From NCBI GenBank assembly GCA_036897485.1, contig JAYMTF010000631.1, positions 1-32,449 of the forward strand: a DNA stretch of 32,449 bases, in the 5' to 3' direction. Positions 20,567 to 31,130 of the stretch are shown piece after piece (the stretch's first letter is position 1; each line of letters begins with the position of its first letter). The DNA comes from Pelargonium nanum (lineage: Eukaryota; Streptophyta; Magnoliopsida; Geraniales; Geraniaceae). The notes below the pieces were generated by a model. It saw only the letters and a list, made by a program, of their open reading frames with translations, had not been told where the DNA came from and made no database searches. The position numbers and the translations under genes were made by a program.

Positions 20567-22731
20567 AGCCATTTCATGCAATAGATTGTTCTTCTTTGTC
20601 TTCTTGTTCTGATTTTGTGTGAACAGTTTGATTGATGTATAGTGAGGAGTTTTTTTATAAGCATTCATAACAAGCATGAAAGAAAAAGGAGAGTGCATGA
20701 TGTCTGGTCTAACTAAACCTGGTTGCTAAGAAAATCGTGTATTTGTTTGTACAGGTGAAGGTAAAAAGGTTTGTATAATCCTAAATTAGCAACTCTTATT
20801 CTCTGTCTTTGTTGTTTTATTGCTTGAGCAAAGTATAACAAATTGTGAAATCCATTTGGCTTGTATTTTAATGTGTTGAAAATAAGAACATAGTGTAAGT
20901 TGCTGAAGAAATGTCGTTGGGTAGTAGTTAATTTTGTGAGTACTTGTTGACATAAATGTAGGTTGAGAATCTAAAGGGCCAACGAAAGTTGCCCGAAGGA
21001 AGGATCCATTGATTCTAGTTCTTTGGACATACATTCTTTCTTTAATACTATTACTAATATATAGCATACAAAGACTGAATACTTCTGCTTCTTGACATAA
21101 TCGAACAGATCGCCTACTCAAAAATTACATTTCTTGTCAACTTCTAAAAATGATCAACGCCTTAATGAGTTGGTCAACATTTATATATGTTGTATAAGTC
21201 TTGGTATGACTTATGTGATTCATCATCATCTATGCTAGCTCTCTCACTTTAACCTTTCACTAATCCTGGTGTCATTTGTTTACATCGAGCTCACCGATTG
21301 TTGCTGCGCAAAATCTTAATAGTAAGTGTAACGCAGAATCCTCTCCACTTTGATGTGTCTCTAATTGCGAGTGTCCTCCGAGTTTCTTAAGTATCTTCAA
21401 TTCATTCTCTTAAACATGAAAAACAAAACTTTTTTTCAGCCGAAATTCCTTTCATGCTTAAGCTAGATATGGTATACCGACTAATACTAAAAAGTATTTA
21501 GTACAAATCATGCTGGATTCAGTGAGGTGTCCTCATGGACTCAAATCAATAACGGATTGAGTTTCTAAGTCATACCAAACCATACAAATAAAGTAGTTTT
21601 AACTTTATATGCACAACCATGGAATGAATATTAGAACAAAAACTGCAGTTATGGCCTGTGATTAGATTTGATAGACAGTCTCTTGCCAGAAGAAGATTGT
21701 CATATGGTGCCAATTACTACAAAAGAGAGTAGAAGCTACTAAAGGAACCATTGGACACTACAATCAAAATGTGACCATACTAATTCACTATCCTATCCAT
21801 TATCTGCTGACCCATTTTCTCAGCTTCTTGCTTTCACATTAATGGCGGTTTACATGGGACCTTAATTCCCAGAAGTTGGCAATAGCTAAACGACAGCTTC
21901 ACACTCTAATCAAAATTATAGCTAATATAAAGAGGCTGGATCGATCACTACAAATGAAACATGAAATTTAAGAAGAAAACAATCTCTTTGTATATATGTG
22001 ACATTAATGGTTGGTTTTAGTTCTCAACACAAAACAGTTCCATCGATTTTTGTGGGGGTCATGTCATCAATATTAGCAATAATTAGCCTTACCCAAATGG
22101 TGGAATTAATGCAACTTCTTTGTCACTGCATCACCATCCTCATCTGAAATATTGACAACCAGAAATTATATATTGTCGACCATATATAATGAAGAAATGA
22201 ATGAATTAAAAGTGTATTGTCACCATCTTAGAGTACTCAACTAATCTTTAAACTTGCGATATGGACACATAATCCAACTTGTTGTTTCAAGTTTTGATGA
22301 AGATGTATCAGAAATGGGAAATGTGGACACTGAAAGTGAATGGTTATTTGAAAAGTCTATTACTTTAAGGTTTACTATCTACCCACCAACCTCTGCCAGA
22401 CTATTCTCCAAACAAAATGATGTGAGGAATTAAATTTTCACTATAATTCATTGTTAGGTGTTGGGGCGAAACTTGCGCAGAAATTATTCTGTACAAGAAA
22501 CACAGAATAAATGCTGACACTTTTAGTGATAGTCGGCAGGAGAATTGAGAAATAGCAGTTGAAGATTATGAAGTAGCTAGTCGACCAAAGTAACTACAAA
22601 CAATCATGAATCCATTTTCTTCACTAACAATCCATTAATGAAGTAATTCAAAACAAGTATTAAGAGTGACTTAATAGACAATACATTATCAAAACACTTG
22701 CAATAAATCACCAAATTGAGGCCTATCTATC
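20567..22731. other. Spacer after the glutaredoxin-like gene
   Basis: About 2.2 kb of AT-rich sequence. The first few hundred bases should be 3' UTR. No gene, tRNA, known microRNA precursor or transposon was recognised. Confidence 0.5.
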
Positions 22732-22878
22732 GAGACATGTTGGACCAAGTGGTTAAAACACTTTGGATTCCCTCTGTGATCTCAAGTTCGAGCCTCCTTT
22801 TTGACGGTATGGGGTGGGGTTTGTGGAGTGGGATTGAGGGTGACGCTTCCTTTTAGTATCCGTGTTGCTGATCAAACC
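22732..22878 (+). mobile_element. tRNA-derived SINE-like element
   Basis: A tRNA-like head: TTGGACCAAGTGGTTAAAAC matches the D-arm/A-box region of a tRNA-Leu or tRNA-Ser gene, and AAGTTCGAGCCTCC about 33 bases on matches a B box (GGTTCRANNCC). A non-tRNA body rich in GTGGGGT and GATTGAGGGTGACG follows to about 22878. No tRNA cloverleaf can be closed beyond the boxes, so it is not a tRNA gene. Target-site repeats and tail were not found; the end is approximate. Confidence 0.55.
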
Positions 22879-24225
22879 CAACATTCTTGAATAACAAACA
22901 GAATATAAGCAGATGCTTATAACAACTAAAAACTGTATTTCTGTCTGTTCAATTAGCCTTGAACCTGAGTTGAGTCCAAAGCCCATATATGAGGTGGGCT
23001 CAAATAATTCAAACCCAAACATATACATATATACCATATCTTCCGAGAAATCAGTGAGATTATGTCAAATTATTAAAACGAAAATAACAAAATTTTCAAT
23101 TATTTGATTAAATCCGAAAATTTAAATACTGTATTTGAAATGTTGAAAGTAATTAATGGTAGTGTTAACAAAATGTTTGATATTTATATAATTTTCAAAT
23201 ATTACTGATACTACTTAACAAAATCACCAATTTCAATGCCTAATAGTGAAGCGACTCATGGCTCCAATGCAACATATATCACACTCATGTTCATGGCTCC
23301 AATGCAAAATGATTAACTAATGCCTTCCAATCAAGCCCAAAGCTAAGTTGGCTCCAAGACCGCACTTCAGCAAACTTTTCTATGCATAACCCTATTCATC
23401 AATTCTATTTGATCAATACCAAGCTCTCTTCGAATCTTCGACATGCAATCACAATTTTGAGTAACTCAGTGAACCTTTCGACTCTCATTCATGCCCCACA
23501 AAAAACCCCTTTTAATTTGATCTAATTGGTCACATACCCTCTTCAAAAGTCTTTCTGTTTGCATATGTTAACTGTTGGTGCCAACGACACCCTCGCCCCA
23601 TAGTGCAGGCCATGCCACAAAAGGAATAACAACACACTAAAACTCGAACCAACAAATAAGAAACCAAAACATTAGGGTCCGACCAATTGATAAAAAAATA
23701 ACATCAGAAGATGGAAGAAGAGGTAAGATCTAAGATTCTCAAAAGTAGAAAGAATAAGTAAAAAGGTCTGGACTTTAACTTATGCATTGGAGAGGCTCTA
23801 GTCGGGATGAGCCTTGTTCACTAGGGTCATGTAGCAAAGAGAGGAAGTAGAGCCACTATAGAATATAGGAAAGATTTGTGGAGCATCACTTAGTGAATCT
23901 GGATACTTCATGAGTAACAAAACAATATTTCTATTTGTCAAAACTCATGAAATATACACTCCCGTTAATCCAAACAACTCAAATAGAAGATAAAAAAAAA
24001 CATCTTATCTGCTAAAAAAACAAATATACGGGCACCTAAAAATCAAGACCAAAACCCCAAGAAAATACTTATAATAGCATAAACAATCTTAAATTTCTGT
24101 TCACGTGCGCAATATTTATCAAGGAGAGAGAGACTGATTTTTCAAAGATGCTTTTTATGCGGAAAATATGAAATAACGGTAATACCCCTCTGTTTCTTGG
24201 AGAGCAAGTATTCAGTCAGTGTCCA
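22879..24225. other. Spacer before the cystatin-like gene
   Basis: About 1.3 kb without a gene. It contains the short direct repeat at 23256-23307 and, at its right end, the promoter of the cystatin-like gene. Confidence 0.5.
23256..23307. repeat. 17-bp direct repeat TCATGGCTCCAATGCAA
   Basis: Two exact copies at 23256-23272 and 23291-23307, 35 bases apart start to start. Probably a local duplication; nothing else marks it. Confidence 0.6.
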
Positions 24226-24233
24226 TATAAATA
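24226..24233 (+). promoter_or_regulatory. TATA box of the cystatin-like gene
   Basis: TATAAATA 107 bp before the ATG at 24340, a near-consensus plant TATA box, placing the start of transcription near 24260. Confidence 0.55.
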
Positions 24234-24339
24234 ACCGTGCCATCAATGGAGGCCGACTTGAGAATCAGATTTTAGGGCTTTTGGGAAAGAGAGAGGTGAT
24301 CCAATCCTAGGCTTATCTTCTTCTCCGTCGCAGCTCACA

Positions 24340-24900
24340 ATGTCGACGATGTACCAGTACTCGTGTACCGAACAGGAGTGGCAAAAGTACATCGACAAAG
24401 TCTCCGAGACCGACGGCTTCGACGTCGACGGTGTCCAATTCAAGAACCTCCCCAAACCCTTGCGACCCAACTCCATCATCCAGCCCTACGCCATTGACGA
24501 CCAAGAGGTCGTGGCCTGCGCCAAATACGCTGTGGATGACCACAACAGCAAGAACAAACACGAATATTTGGTTCTACAGACCATTGTGAAGGTCACCAAG
24601 CAGTGCACCATTCTCGGCTGCCATTACCGCATCACCTTCCGGGCGTCCAAGAAAGGTTCTGGTTCTATCTCTGAGATATACCAGGCTCGTGTGTTGGCCG
24701 ATTGGCCCAGGAATGGCATTGAGAGGAAGAGACACGTGTGCTTTGTGAGGCCACAGAGCTGCAATGTTGATAATGCTTCTCTTCCTCGGAAGGAAGAGAA
24801 GAAGAGGAAATCAGATAATGCGACGCCGAGGAGGTCATCGCCCAGGCTGATGGAGATGAAGATGGTTGCCATTGCCAACAACAGAGCAAAAGCAGATTAG
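24340..24900 (+). CDS. Cystatin/monellin-superfamily protein with basic C-terminal tail
   Basis: Intronless, 186 aa. The N-terminal YIDKVSETDGFDVDGVQF (about 17-34) matches the start of plant cystatin-like (UPF0725-type) proteins, recalled rather than searched. A cystatin core follows: VACAKYAVDDHNSKNKHEYL (helix), VLQTIVKVTKQCTIL (strand), then CHYRITFRASKKG and SEIYQARVLADW, ending with CFVRPQSC. True phytocystatins have QxVxG in the first hairpin; here the place reads VTKQCTILG, so protease inhibition is unlikely. The tail (about 154-186) is strongly basic, with KEEKKRKSDNATPRRSS, which resembles a nuclear localisation signal. Start chosen at the first ATG after the TATA box. Function unknown; it sits alone, with no partner gene implied. 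Confidence 0.8.
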   Translation: MSTMYQYSCTEQEWQKYIDKVSETDGFDVDGVQFKNLPKPLRPNSIIQPYAIDDQEVVACAKYAVDDHNSKNKHEYLVLQTIVKVTKQCTILGCHYRITFRASKKGSGSISEIYQARVLADWPRNGIERKRHVCFVRPQSCNVDNASLPRKEEKKRKSDNATPRRSSPRLMEMKMVAIANNRAKAD

Positions 24901-25419
24901 CCTTGTAAGTTTATTTGGGGCAATTGATTTCAAAATTATGTATGAGTTTATTAACTTTTGTCTAACATTGTTATATATTAATTGATGGATTTGGGCAAAC
25001 AACAATCTGAGCTGTTTTTGAATTTCGTCATGCAATGGTTGGGTTTAATTTGTGTTTTGTTTGTTTTGATTTGATGGGTGTTTTAAAGGTTTTAAGGAGT
25101 TCATGAGATTATTGGGGTCGCCAGCAGGTCTTGCTGGAGAAAAATTGGAACTTGGTTTCTTGGCAGCCAAACAGTAGGTGAGAAAAAGAAAAGCTTTAAA
25201 AATCCCAAGAATTTGGCATTGATATCAACTTTATAAATGCATATGTTTGAGCCTTTTTATAAAGAGCAGAAATTTATTAACAGTCACAATGTACAGGAAT
25301 CAATTTCAATTTACAGAGAGACAGACAGAGAAGGGGATTAATGTGGAGAATAAGCCCACAATATCCTACATTCTTACAATCAAACAATTACAATTGACAT
25401 TAATAGGTAAAAAATCATC
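24901..25419. other. Spacer after the cystatin-like gene
   Basis: About 520 bp, presumably 3' UTR at the left and then unassigned AT-rich DNA. No gene seen. Confidence 0.45.
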
Positions 25420-25528
25420 CCATCTAACAATAGCCGAAGAAGACCAAGTAAGTGCAGCTCCAAAACCAAATAGTATTGTCCGACTGAGTTGAAACAGCTG
25501 CATGATCAATGATTCTTTGATTTGCCTG
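25420..25528 (-). pseudogene. Fragment of a 3-ketoacyl-ACP synthase III (KASIII/FabH) gene
   Basis: On the minus strand two pieces of the KASIII C-terminus are legible: QANQRIID (25528-25505), the family's conserved block after the active-site His, and FGAALTWSSSAIVRW (ending at 25420), the conserved last strand before the stop. A normal enzyme has about 50 residues between them; here only some 15 codons lie between, and the two blocks are in different frames. No upstream thiolase-fold sequence is recognised. It is a broken fragment of a host plastid fatty-acid synthesis gene. How it arrived (retroposition, transposon capture or an old tandem copy) cannot be told. Confidence 0.65.
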
Positions 25529-25673
25529 CATTTTACCAAAATTTGTTATGACAGTATTATGTAACACTCTCGCCAATGTGTTTATGTTTACACAACTCTT
25601 GTATGATATGATGATGGCATAAGAGTAAACAACTTCAAGATGGAACATTTGCACTACATTAATATGAAGTTCT

Positions 25674-26146
25674 GGTATGGTTGCCAGAGATGATAAGGGA
25701 GTCTGGTTGTGAGGGTCATGTAGATTTTCCGGTAGGATGGACAGTTTTCGGCTGAATTTTATGTCTTTAGAGATGCGGTTAAGTTGGGCATCTCGCTAAA
25801 TTTGAAGCATGTTATTTTTGAATTTGATGCTATTGATGTTGCTTAACTGTTCTTCTCATCCTCTCTGCTCCTTAATTTTGGAATGCAGGGACAATATGAA
25901 GCTCTTTGATGATTTTGTGTTTCAGTCGACGGATAGACGAGCTAACAAGGAAGTGGATTTTTTTAGCACGTTGTTGTTTTGTTTCACCTTCTCTTTTAAA
26001 TTGTATTTTTTTTCACCCGTCTATGGGTGCTCTTAATCTTTTGTATTTGGATCGTATGTATCCCTTGCCCTGGGAGGACGTTTTGGTCCTTTATCCTCCT
26101 TGATGGCCGGTTTTAATATATTGCTCCTATCTATGTATAAAAAAAG
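25674..26146 (+). mobile_element. LINE 3'-end relic with RNase H (RVT_3-type) domain
   Basis: A decayed plant RNase H-like domain reads from GMVARDDKGVWL near 25674, through AEFYVFRDAVKLGISLNLKH and VIFEFDAIDVA, then HPLCSLILECRDNMKLFDDF and STDRRANKEVDFF. The order and spacing match the RNase H at the end of plant LINE open frame 2. It is interrupted by a few breaks. It ends in TTTTAATATATTGCTCCTAT and a short A run at 26139-26145, a LINE-like 3' end. Only the last few hundred bases survive, as in 5'-truncated copies. It might instead come from a host RNase H-domain gene. Confidence 0.65.
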
Positions 26147-26984
26147 GTCCTTAAACAAATGTACGACCTCTTCTTTATTTGATGTTCCATTTTTAACTTT
26201 ATTTGTTGAACTGTGTATCATTCAAGATTTGAACAATTTACCAACGCACTTGTTGTTGAGTGGTATAGGTGCTCATTCACTGAATTGCGATGAGGTCTTA
26301 GTTTCGAACATCGCTTTGAATCACCACATGGCCAATATGTTGATGATATCTAAGTAACTACTAAGTTAATTTTTCCTTTAACTTTTCTATATTTTATTTT
26401 TCAAAATTCGTATATTAATATTAATGAAATAATGCAAATGTGTACATTTCTATCAGGTGATGAAAAAAAGTATATTTTTTAGTTAATTTTATCTCACAAA
26501 AGCTGAATGATAAAATATAGATTAGTTAAGTGCACTAAAAAATTAATTTGGTAGCCAAGATTTTACTTAATTACCCCTGTGTTTTATGTGATATACACAT
26601 ATTCACACTCAACAGAGAAATCAGAACCTTCTCAAGGACAATCAATTCATAGATCAATGGATCAAATTACAAATAATATATTGTTCAGTAAATAAGTCAA
26701 TTTGCTAGTGCAAGTCCTTTTTATTACTACAACACTTGAAACATTATAATTACACTGCATATATGCCTCTAGCTCTATAGACAACGAAAATAACTTCGTG
26801 TTGGCCAGAATTATATTTATATATATAGTAATCTAGCTAGCTAGGTTCATATACCTTAATACATATAATTAATTATATGAATGAAACCTTAACATTTGAT
26901 TATCTTCTAGTACTACGAAATACTTGGATATATTTTAATAGCAGTGGTCGCTGAGTAGTAGCAGCATCTACAGGGAAATAGATA
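26147..26984. other. Spacer between the LINE relic and the PRE-type gene
   Basis: 838 bp, very AT-rich, with the 3' UTR of the minus-strand PRE-type gene at its right end. No other feature recognised. Confidence 0.5.
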
Positions 26985-27582
26985 TTACATAATTAAGCTC
27001 CGAATAATGGCAGCCTCAGGAGTGTCAGCATCAATTGTGGCCAACAACTGCGACAATCGCTCGCTTAGGTCCTCCACTTCTCTGTGTAAATTTCTGACGT
27101 AGTTGCAAGTCTCTTGTAGGACCTTTGCAGCTGATACCTGCTCAACACCAACATGTATATATATATATATATGAATTACAAATATTTTCTTGTGAAAATG
27201 GTGTGGACAGATTGTTGAAAAAAGAAAGCTGGACACGACTCTTCTCTTCAGTGTCTTTGGGTCCAAAGTAGCACATAAGAGTCAAGGGAGCCAGACAAAA
27301 CCACCCCTTGAACTATGGAAAAAGGAACAAAAAGACAGTTCCTTGAATTCGGGGACAAATTTCAAATGCTTTTTTAATAATCTTGAAGATCAAGACTCAT
27401 CATTGCTTAACTAATTAATGTTTGGTGAGAGATGGAGGGTTTGAGGTTGCAGTAATGTGTACCTTGTCGGAGCGTCTGTGACGAATCTCGGGAAGAAGTT
27501 GGCGTAACTTGGAGACGAGCTCAATGATCTGATCATCGCTGATCCTCGAGCTTCCGGACTGCCTTGACCTTCTGCTAGACAT
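26985..27582 (-). CDS. PRE-type atypical (non-DNA-binding) bHLH protein
   Basis: Small nuclear growth regulator of the PACLOBUTRAZOL RESISTANCE/BANQUO/ILI1 family. It pairs with other HLH proteins such as IBH1, PAR1 or HFR1 and titrates them, promoting cell elongation downstream of gibberellin, brassinosteroid and light. Exon 1 is 27582-27463 (40 codons) and exon 2 is 27137-26985; together 90 aa, the usual length. The start reads [20 protein letters not shown]. Helix 1 is [13 protein letters not shown], the loop [10 protein letters not shown], helix 2 [20 protein letters not shown]; the basic region is absent as in all PRE proteins. C-terminal [15 protein letters not shown] is the family ending. 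The intron (325 bp) splits the loop between Lys40 and Val41 and holds a (TA)n run at 27155-27172. Confidence 0.95.
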
Positions 27583-27690
27583 AGCAACAATTTACTTCTA
27601 CGACGTCGCAAGAGAAAGTAGCTAGGAAGATGAGTCAGTTTAATTTGAGAGAGCAGTTTATGAGATTACAGTATAAGAGCTAGCGAGGTG

Positions 27691-27702
27691 ATATATATAT
27701 AA
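27691..27702 (-). promoter_or_regulatory. Candidate TATA box of the PRE-type gene
   Basis: TTATATATATAT on the minus strand, about 110 bp before the ATG at 27582, which would place transcription start near 27660 and a leader of about 80 bases. Confidence 0.5.
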
Positions 27703-28514
27703 AAAAGAATGGGATGAGAGAAATGTAAAGAAGGAGAGAGTAGAATACAAAGGCATAGACAGTGATGTTGGAGGTGAAGAAGACAAGTGCATTGGAGAAA
27801 GGAGTGAGAGAGAGAGTGTTTAATGTTCCCAAGTTGGGGTTCGATTTCAAGTGGGCTTTAAGGCTTGTGTTTGTATATGAGCTAACAAAGTGGGCCTCCA
27901 TGCGTCTCTCTCTATACGCAATACCATGTGATATATATACACATTAAACCATCGATTTGCATCCACAAATCACTCTCTGACACATTACATTACTATACTT
28001 AGCCTTACTGTTCTCTTCTCAGGATAAGGAGAGGTGATGTTCAGCTTTTTACAGCAACTACCACTTCAAATATGGACGTAAATTAAGAGATAAAGACTAC
28101 TGAAGAAATTGATTCATACCATTCTTGTTGAGATTGTGCAGTGGATGGAGGACTTCAGGGACAACGAAAACTAAGAGAAAGTGCTGTGGATGGTAAACGG
28201 CCTTACAACTCAGCCCAACAGCCATTCACAAGTAGACAAACGACTAAGCCAAGCAAGTTTGGACCGTTGAATCATTTAGTTGGATGAGCGTTCAGTGTGA
28301 CTTTTGTTAATGTATCACACACGTTAAAAGAATTAGAAGTTTGTTGTCACTTGATATACACATTAGACACTTCAATTCACCGTTAGAGTTGAGTTTAACA
28401 ACTGAATACGGTTGTTCACTTGATGGAGTTTCAAATTCGAATATGTTTTAAGCACAGAATAAGCAAAAATCAGTGAGAGCAAAGACAATGAGACAATAAT
28501 CAAATCTTAGTTAG

Positions 28515-28533
28515 CTATATATATATATATATT
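28515..28533. repeat. (AT)n microsatellite
   Basis: Uninterrupted AT dinucleotides over about 18 bases. Confidence 0.85.
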
Positions 28534-29270
28534 TATCAAGAGTTGATGGTTTTTGTACCATATTCATAAAATATAACTGAAATTAAATTTCCTACAAAAA
28601 AAAATATAATAATAAATAAGTGAAGCTCAACTAGTGCATATAGGCAATTAACTTGTTCGATTGTTAGCTCCATTTGTTTGTATTTTACTAATTGGCAATT
28701 AATATATGACAATAAAACTTTCACCACACAAAATGAAATTAAGAATATTCGATGAATCAACCTAATTTTGTGACGGACAAGTCGGTGAATACTCCATTGA
28801 TCTCGACATGTAAAATATATGTGGCTTACATAATCTAGGCCTAACCCGATCCTCTTCAACATGTCATTTGTTGAGCATACCAACCACACTCTGAAAACAA
28901 TCTTGATTTGATCCGTGTCTCCTCTCCTCTGTTTATGGAGATATCAGTAAGATTTTGACACACACAAACTACAATAATACATGCATGATAATGGAAAAAT
29001 CAATCCTTAAATTCTGCATGTAACGTTCTCATACGTCCGTACATAGATAGTTTGGCCATATAATTATGTTGCCGCAGAATCAGGTGAGTCTCAGTAAAAA
29101 AAAAAATCCATGCAAATGTATTTGTATGTATGTATGTGGAGGTTAGGGACAATAATAAGTACGTGATTGTGTTCTGCAAATTGCATATTGGAGAGGCTAA
29201 ATTCACATGCAACTCACTGACGCTCACGACATCACACGTTTGTTGTACAATATTATAATGCAATTTGTCA

Positions 29271-29300
29271 ATATATATATATATATATATAGATATATAT
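29271..29300. repeat. (AT)n microsatellite with one interruption
   Basis: AT dinucleotides over about 30 bases, broken once by AG. Likely length-variable between individuals. Confidence 0.85.
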
Positions 29301-29849
29301 AAGCAGAGTCACGTGTTTACCTTAAAAATGAGAAATAGTATAAAAATAATAATTGGATGGTTGTTAATTTACAAAGTGGGTCCTGATCATCTCCAACTAT
29401 TTGCTGCAAATTAATTGGAGATATAGGTTCTTGCTTAATTGTCAGTTCGGTCGCCAACAACCAGCAGCTCCTCACTTATCATCTTCTGATCACCATCTTT
29501 TTGTGTTTCTAGATATCTCTATGTTTTTTCATGTTATTCGGGAATCCTATGTCTACCAACCTTACCTTTCATTAATTCATTTTCTTATAATCCATAATTA
29601 ACACTACCTAGCTAGTCTTTAATGCGTAATTTGTTTGAGTTAATAGAACTATAGAAGAATGAGAATCTCATTTTTTTTTTTAAAAAGACTAGAAAATAAC
29701 CATAAGGATGGAGCCAAATTTTGTATAAAAAAAAACATTAACAAAAGTGTCAGTATAAATCTTGGAATGCCATTTTAGATTTCTTAAATTAAATACATTG
29801 ATAAATTGATCTTATGTGGAGTTACAAGTTGAGAAAAATAACAAGAACA

Positions 29850-30010
29850 ATGGTAGGCACATCAAGGGTGGTCACCTTGGTAGGGCTGTGGTTTCCTGTC
29901 TAGGCTGGTGGTGGGGGAGACATCGGCGCACCGCGGGGACATGAGGCTGGGGGAGAAAGGAGGGACGATGGTGCCTCCAGCGAAAAGAGTGGGGGCCAGA
30001 AAGCGTCAAG
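29850..30010. other. GC-rich, G-on-top island in AT-rich DNA
   Basis: About 160 bases with runs such as GGTGGTGGGGGAGACAT and CACCGCGGGGACATGAGG, sharply different in base composition from both flanks. Neither strand shows a recognised protein. It may be a fragment of a foreign exon or repeat, with several G runs that could form a quadruplex. Confidence 0.4.
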
Positions 30011-30895
30011 TTAATTTTGTCTCCCTTGTATATTGAAAAGTAAAGTTGACGTATTTTTATAACATATTCCATATTATTATGTTTATAATAAATTGCGAAC
30101 GCCTTGATAATATTTTTCTTTCAAAACTGAAAATTTTATATTATTATTCAGAATATTTATATTGAATTATATTCATTTAACATGGAAGTGTAATTTGATG
30201 ATTTTCATACATTCTAGTTGAGTTGAGAAATGTGATGTTTTACTTGGTTGCTGCAAAAACCCAACAGAAGAGGCTATTTTTTCCTCAAATTGATGCATCT
30301 AAATTGGAGTAATTTATGCCGGAGATGTGAATATGATGGTCGCATGAAAAAGTCCATATGGATCATCATTTCAACTGTTTATTCAAAAAGAAAATTGACC
30401 TTCTGTTATGTCTTTTGAATTCCTTAATTAATGCCCACAACATGTTCCACTAAATTACTGAATGATGGACTAATTAATTTTCATTGGCATGCACTGTGAA
30501 TAGTGTTCTTTGTACACTTCCTTTTCTTCGATGACAACGAAATTTCATACACATTTGACCACTACCCTACATTTATGTGAAAAAGTAAATTGGTCCTTTT
30601 GATTACTAAATCTAAAAAACCATTACCCTATGACTCGATGTGAACATTTCTTTCAGTCCAACGAACTATCAATTATAGTTTCTTCTTCTTTAAATATATA
30701 TGGCAAGAAACAGAAGATATAAAATTTTGAATTCGATTTTCCAAACCATTCTCACCAAGAGTTTATTCAGAAACTTTAAATTGTTTATCTAACAAATGTC
30801 ATATATTGTACAATCTATTGATTGACATTTCAATTGGTGATCAACATTCTTTTTATAAACGATAAGAACTTCATATTAAGTTAAGCGAATAGCGT
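30011..30895. other. AT-rich spacer, nothing recognised
   Basis: 885 bp of AT-rich sequence with no open frame, RNA gene or repeat that could be supported. Confidence 0.5.
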
Positions 30896-31130
30896 TTAGA
30901 TATTATAAACCCACAAAAGAGTTCTACCTTGTTTTCCTAAAGAGGCTAGAATATGTGCGGGAGCAACTTTTTTTCTATTTACATGCAAAAGACTGACGTT
31001 AAGACTACTATTATGCAATATTTGTTTAATGTCCGCAATAGCTGCTCTACAGTCTGTTCTGCTAATCTCCTCCTCCGGCCCACCAAATCTGATTTGCCGA
31101 CCAAGTTTTACTTTGAAAAAAAGGTGCAGT
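30896..31130 (-). mobile_element. Probable RNase H-like (LINE-type) relic
   Basis: On the minus strand an open stretch contains DCRAAIADIKQIL, then VSLLHVNRKKVAPAHILASL, which resembles the last helix and strand of the plant RNase H domain (pattern HVxRxxNxVAHxLA), followed by LLWV before the stop. The N-terminal half is not legible and no poly-A end is seen. The likeness is weaker than at 25674-26146. Confidence 0.35.

Larger units (their letters stand above)
27703..29849. other. Spacer upstream of the PRE-type gene
   Basis: About 2.1 kb, AT-rich, holding the PRE-type promoter at its left end and the dinucleotide repeats listed separately. A short GTAT repeat lies near 29123-29138. No gene recognised. 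Confidence 0.5.

Noticed and set aside
22740-22790. tRNA gene
   Set aside because: A and B box likeness is present, but no acceptor stem or anticodon arm can be closed; a SINE fits better.
26033-26357. Short open frames after the RNase H relic
   Set aside because: They overlap the LINE 3' end and unassigned AT-rich DNA and show no conserved motif.
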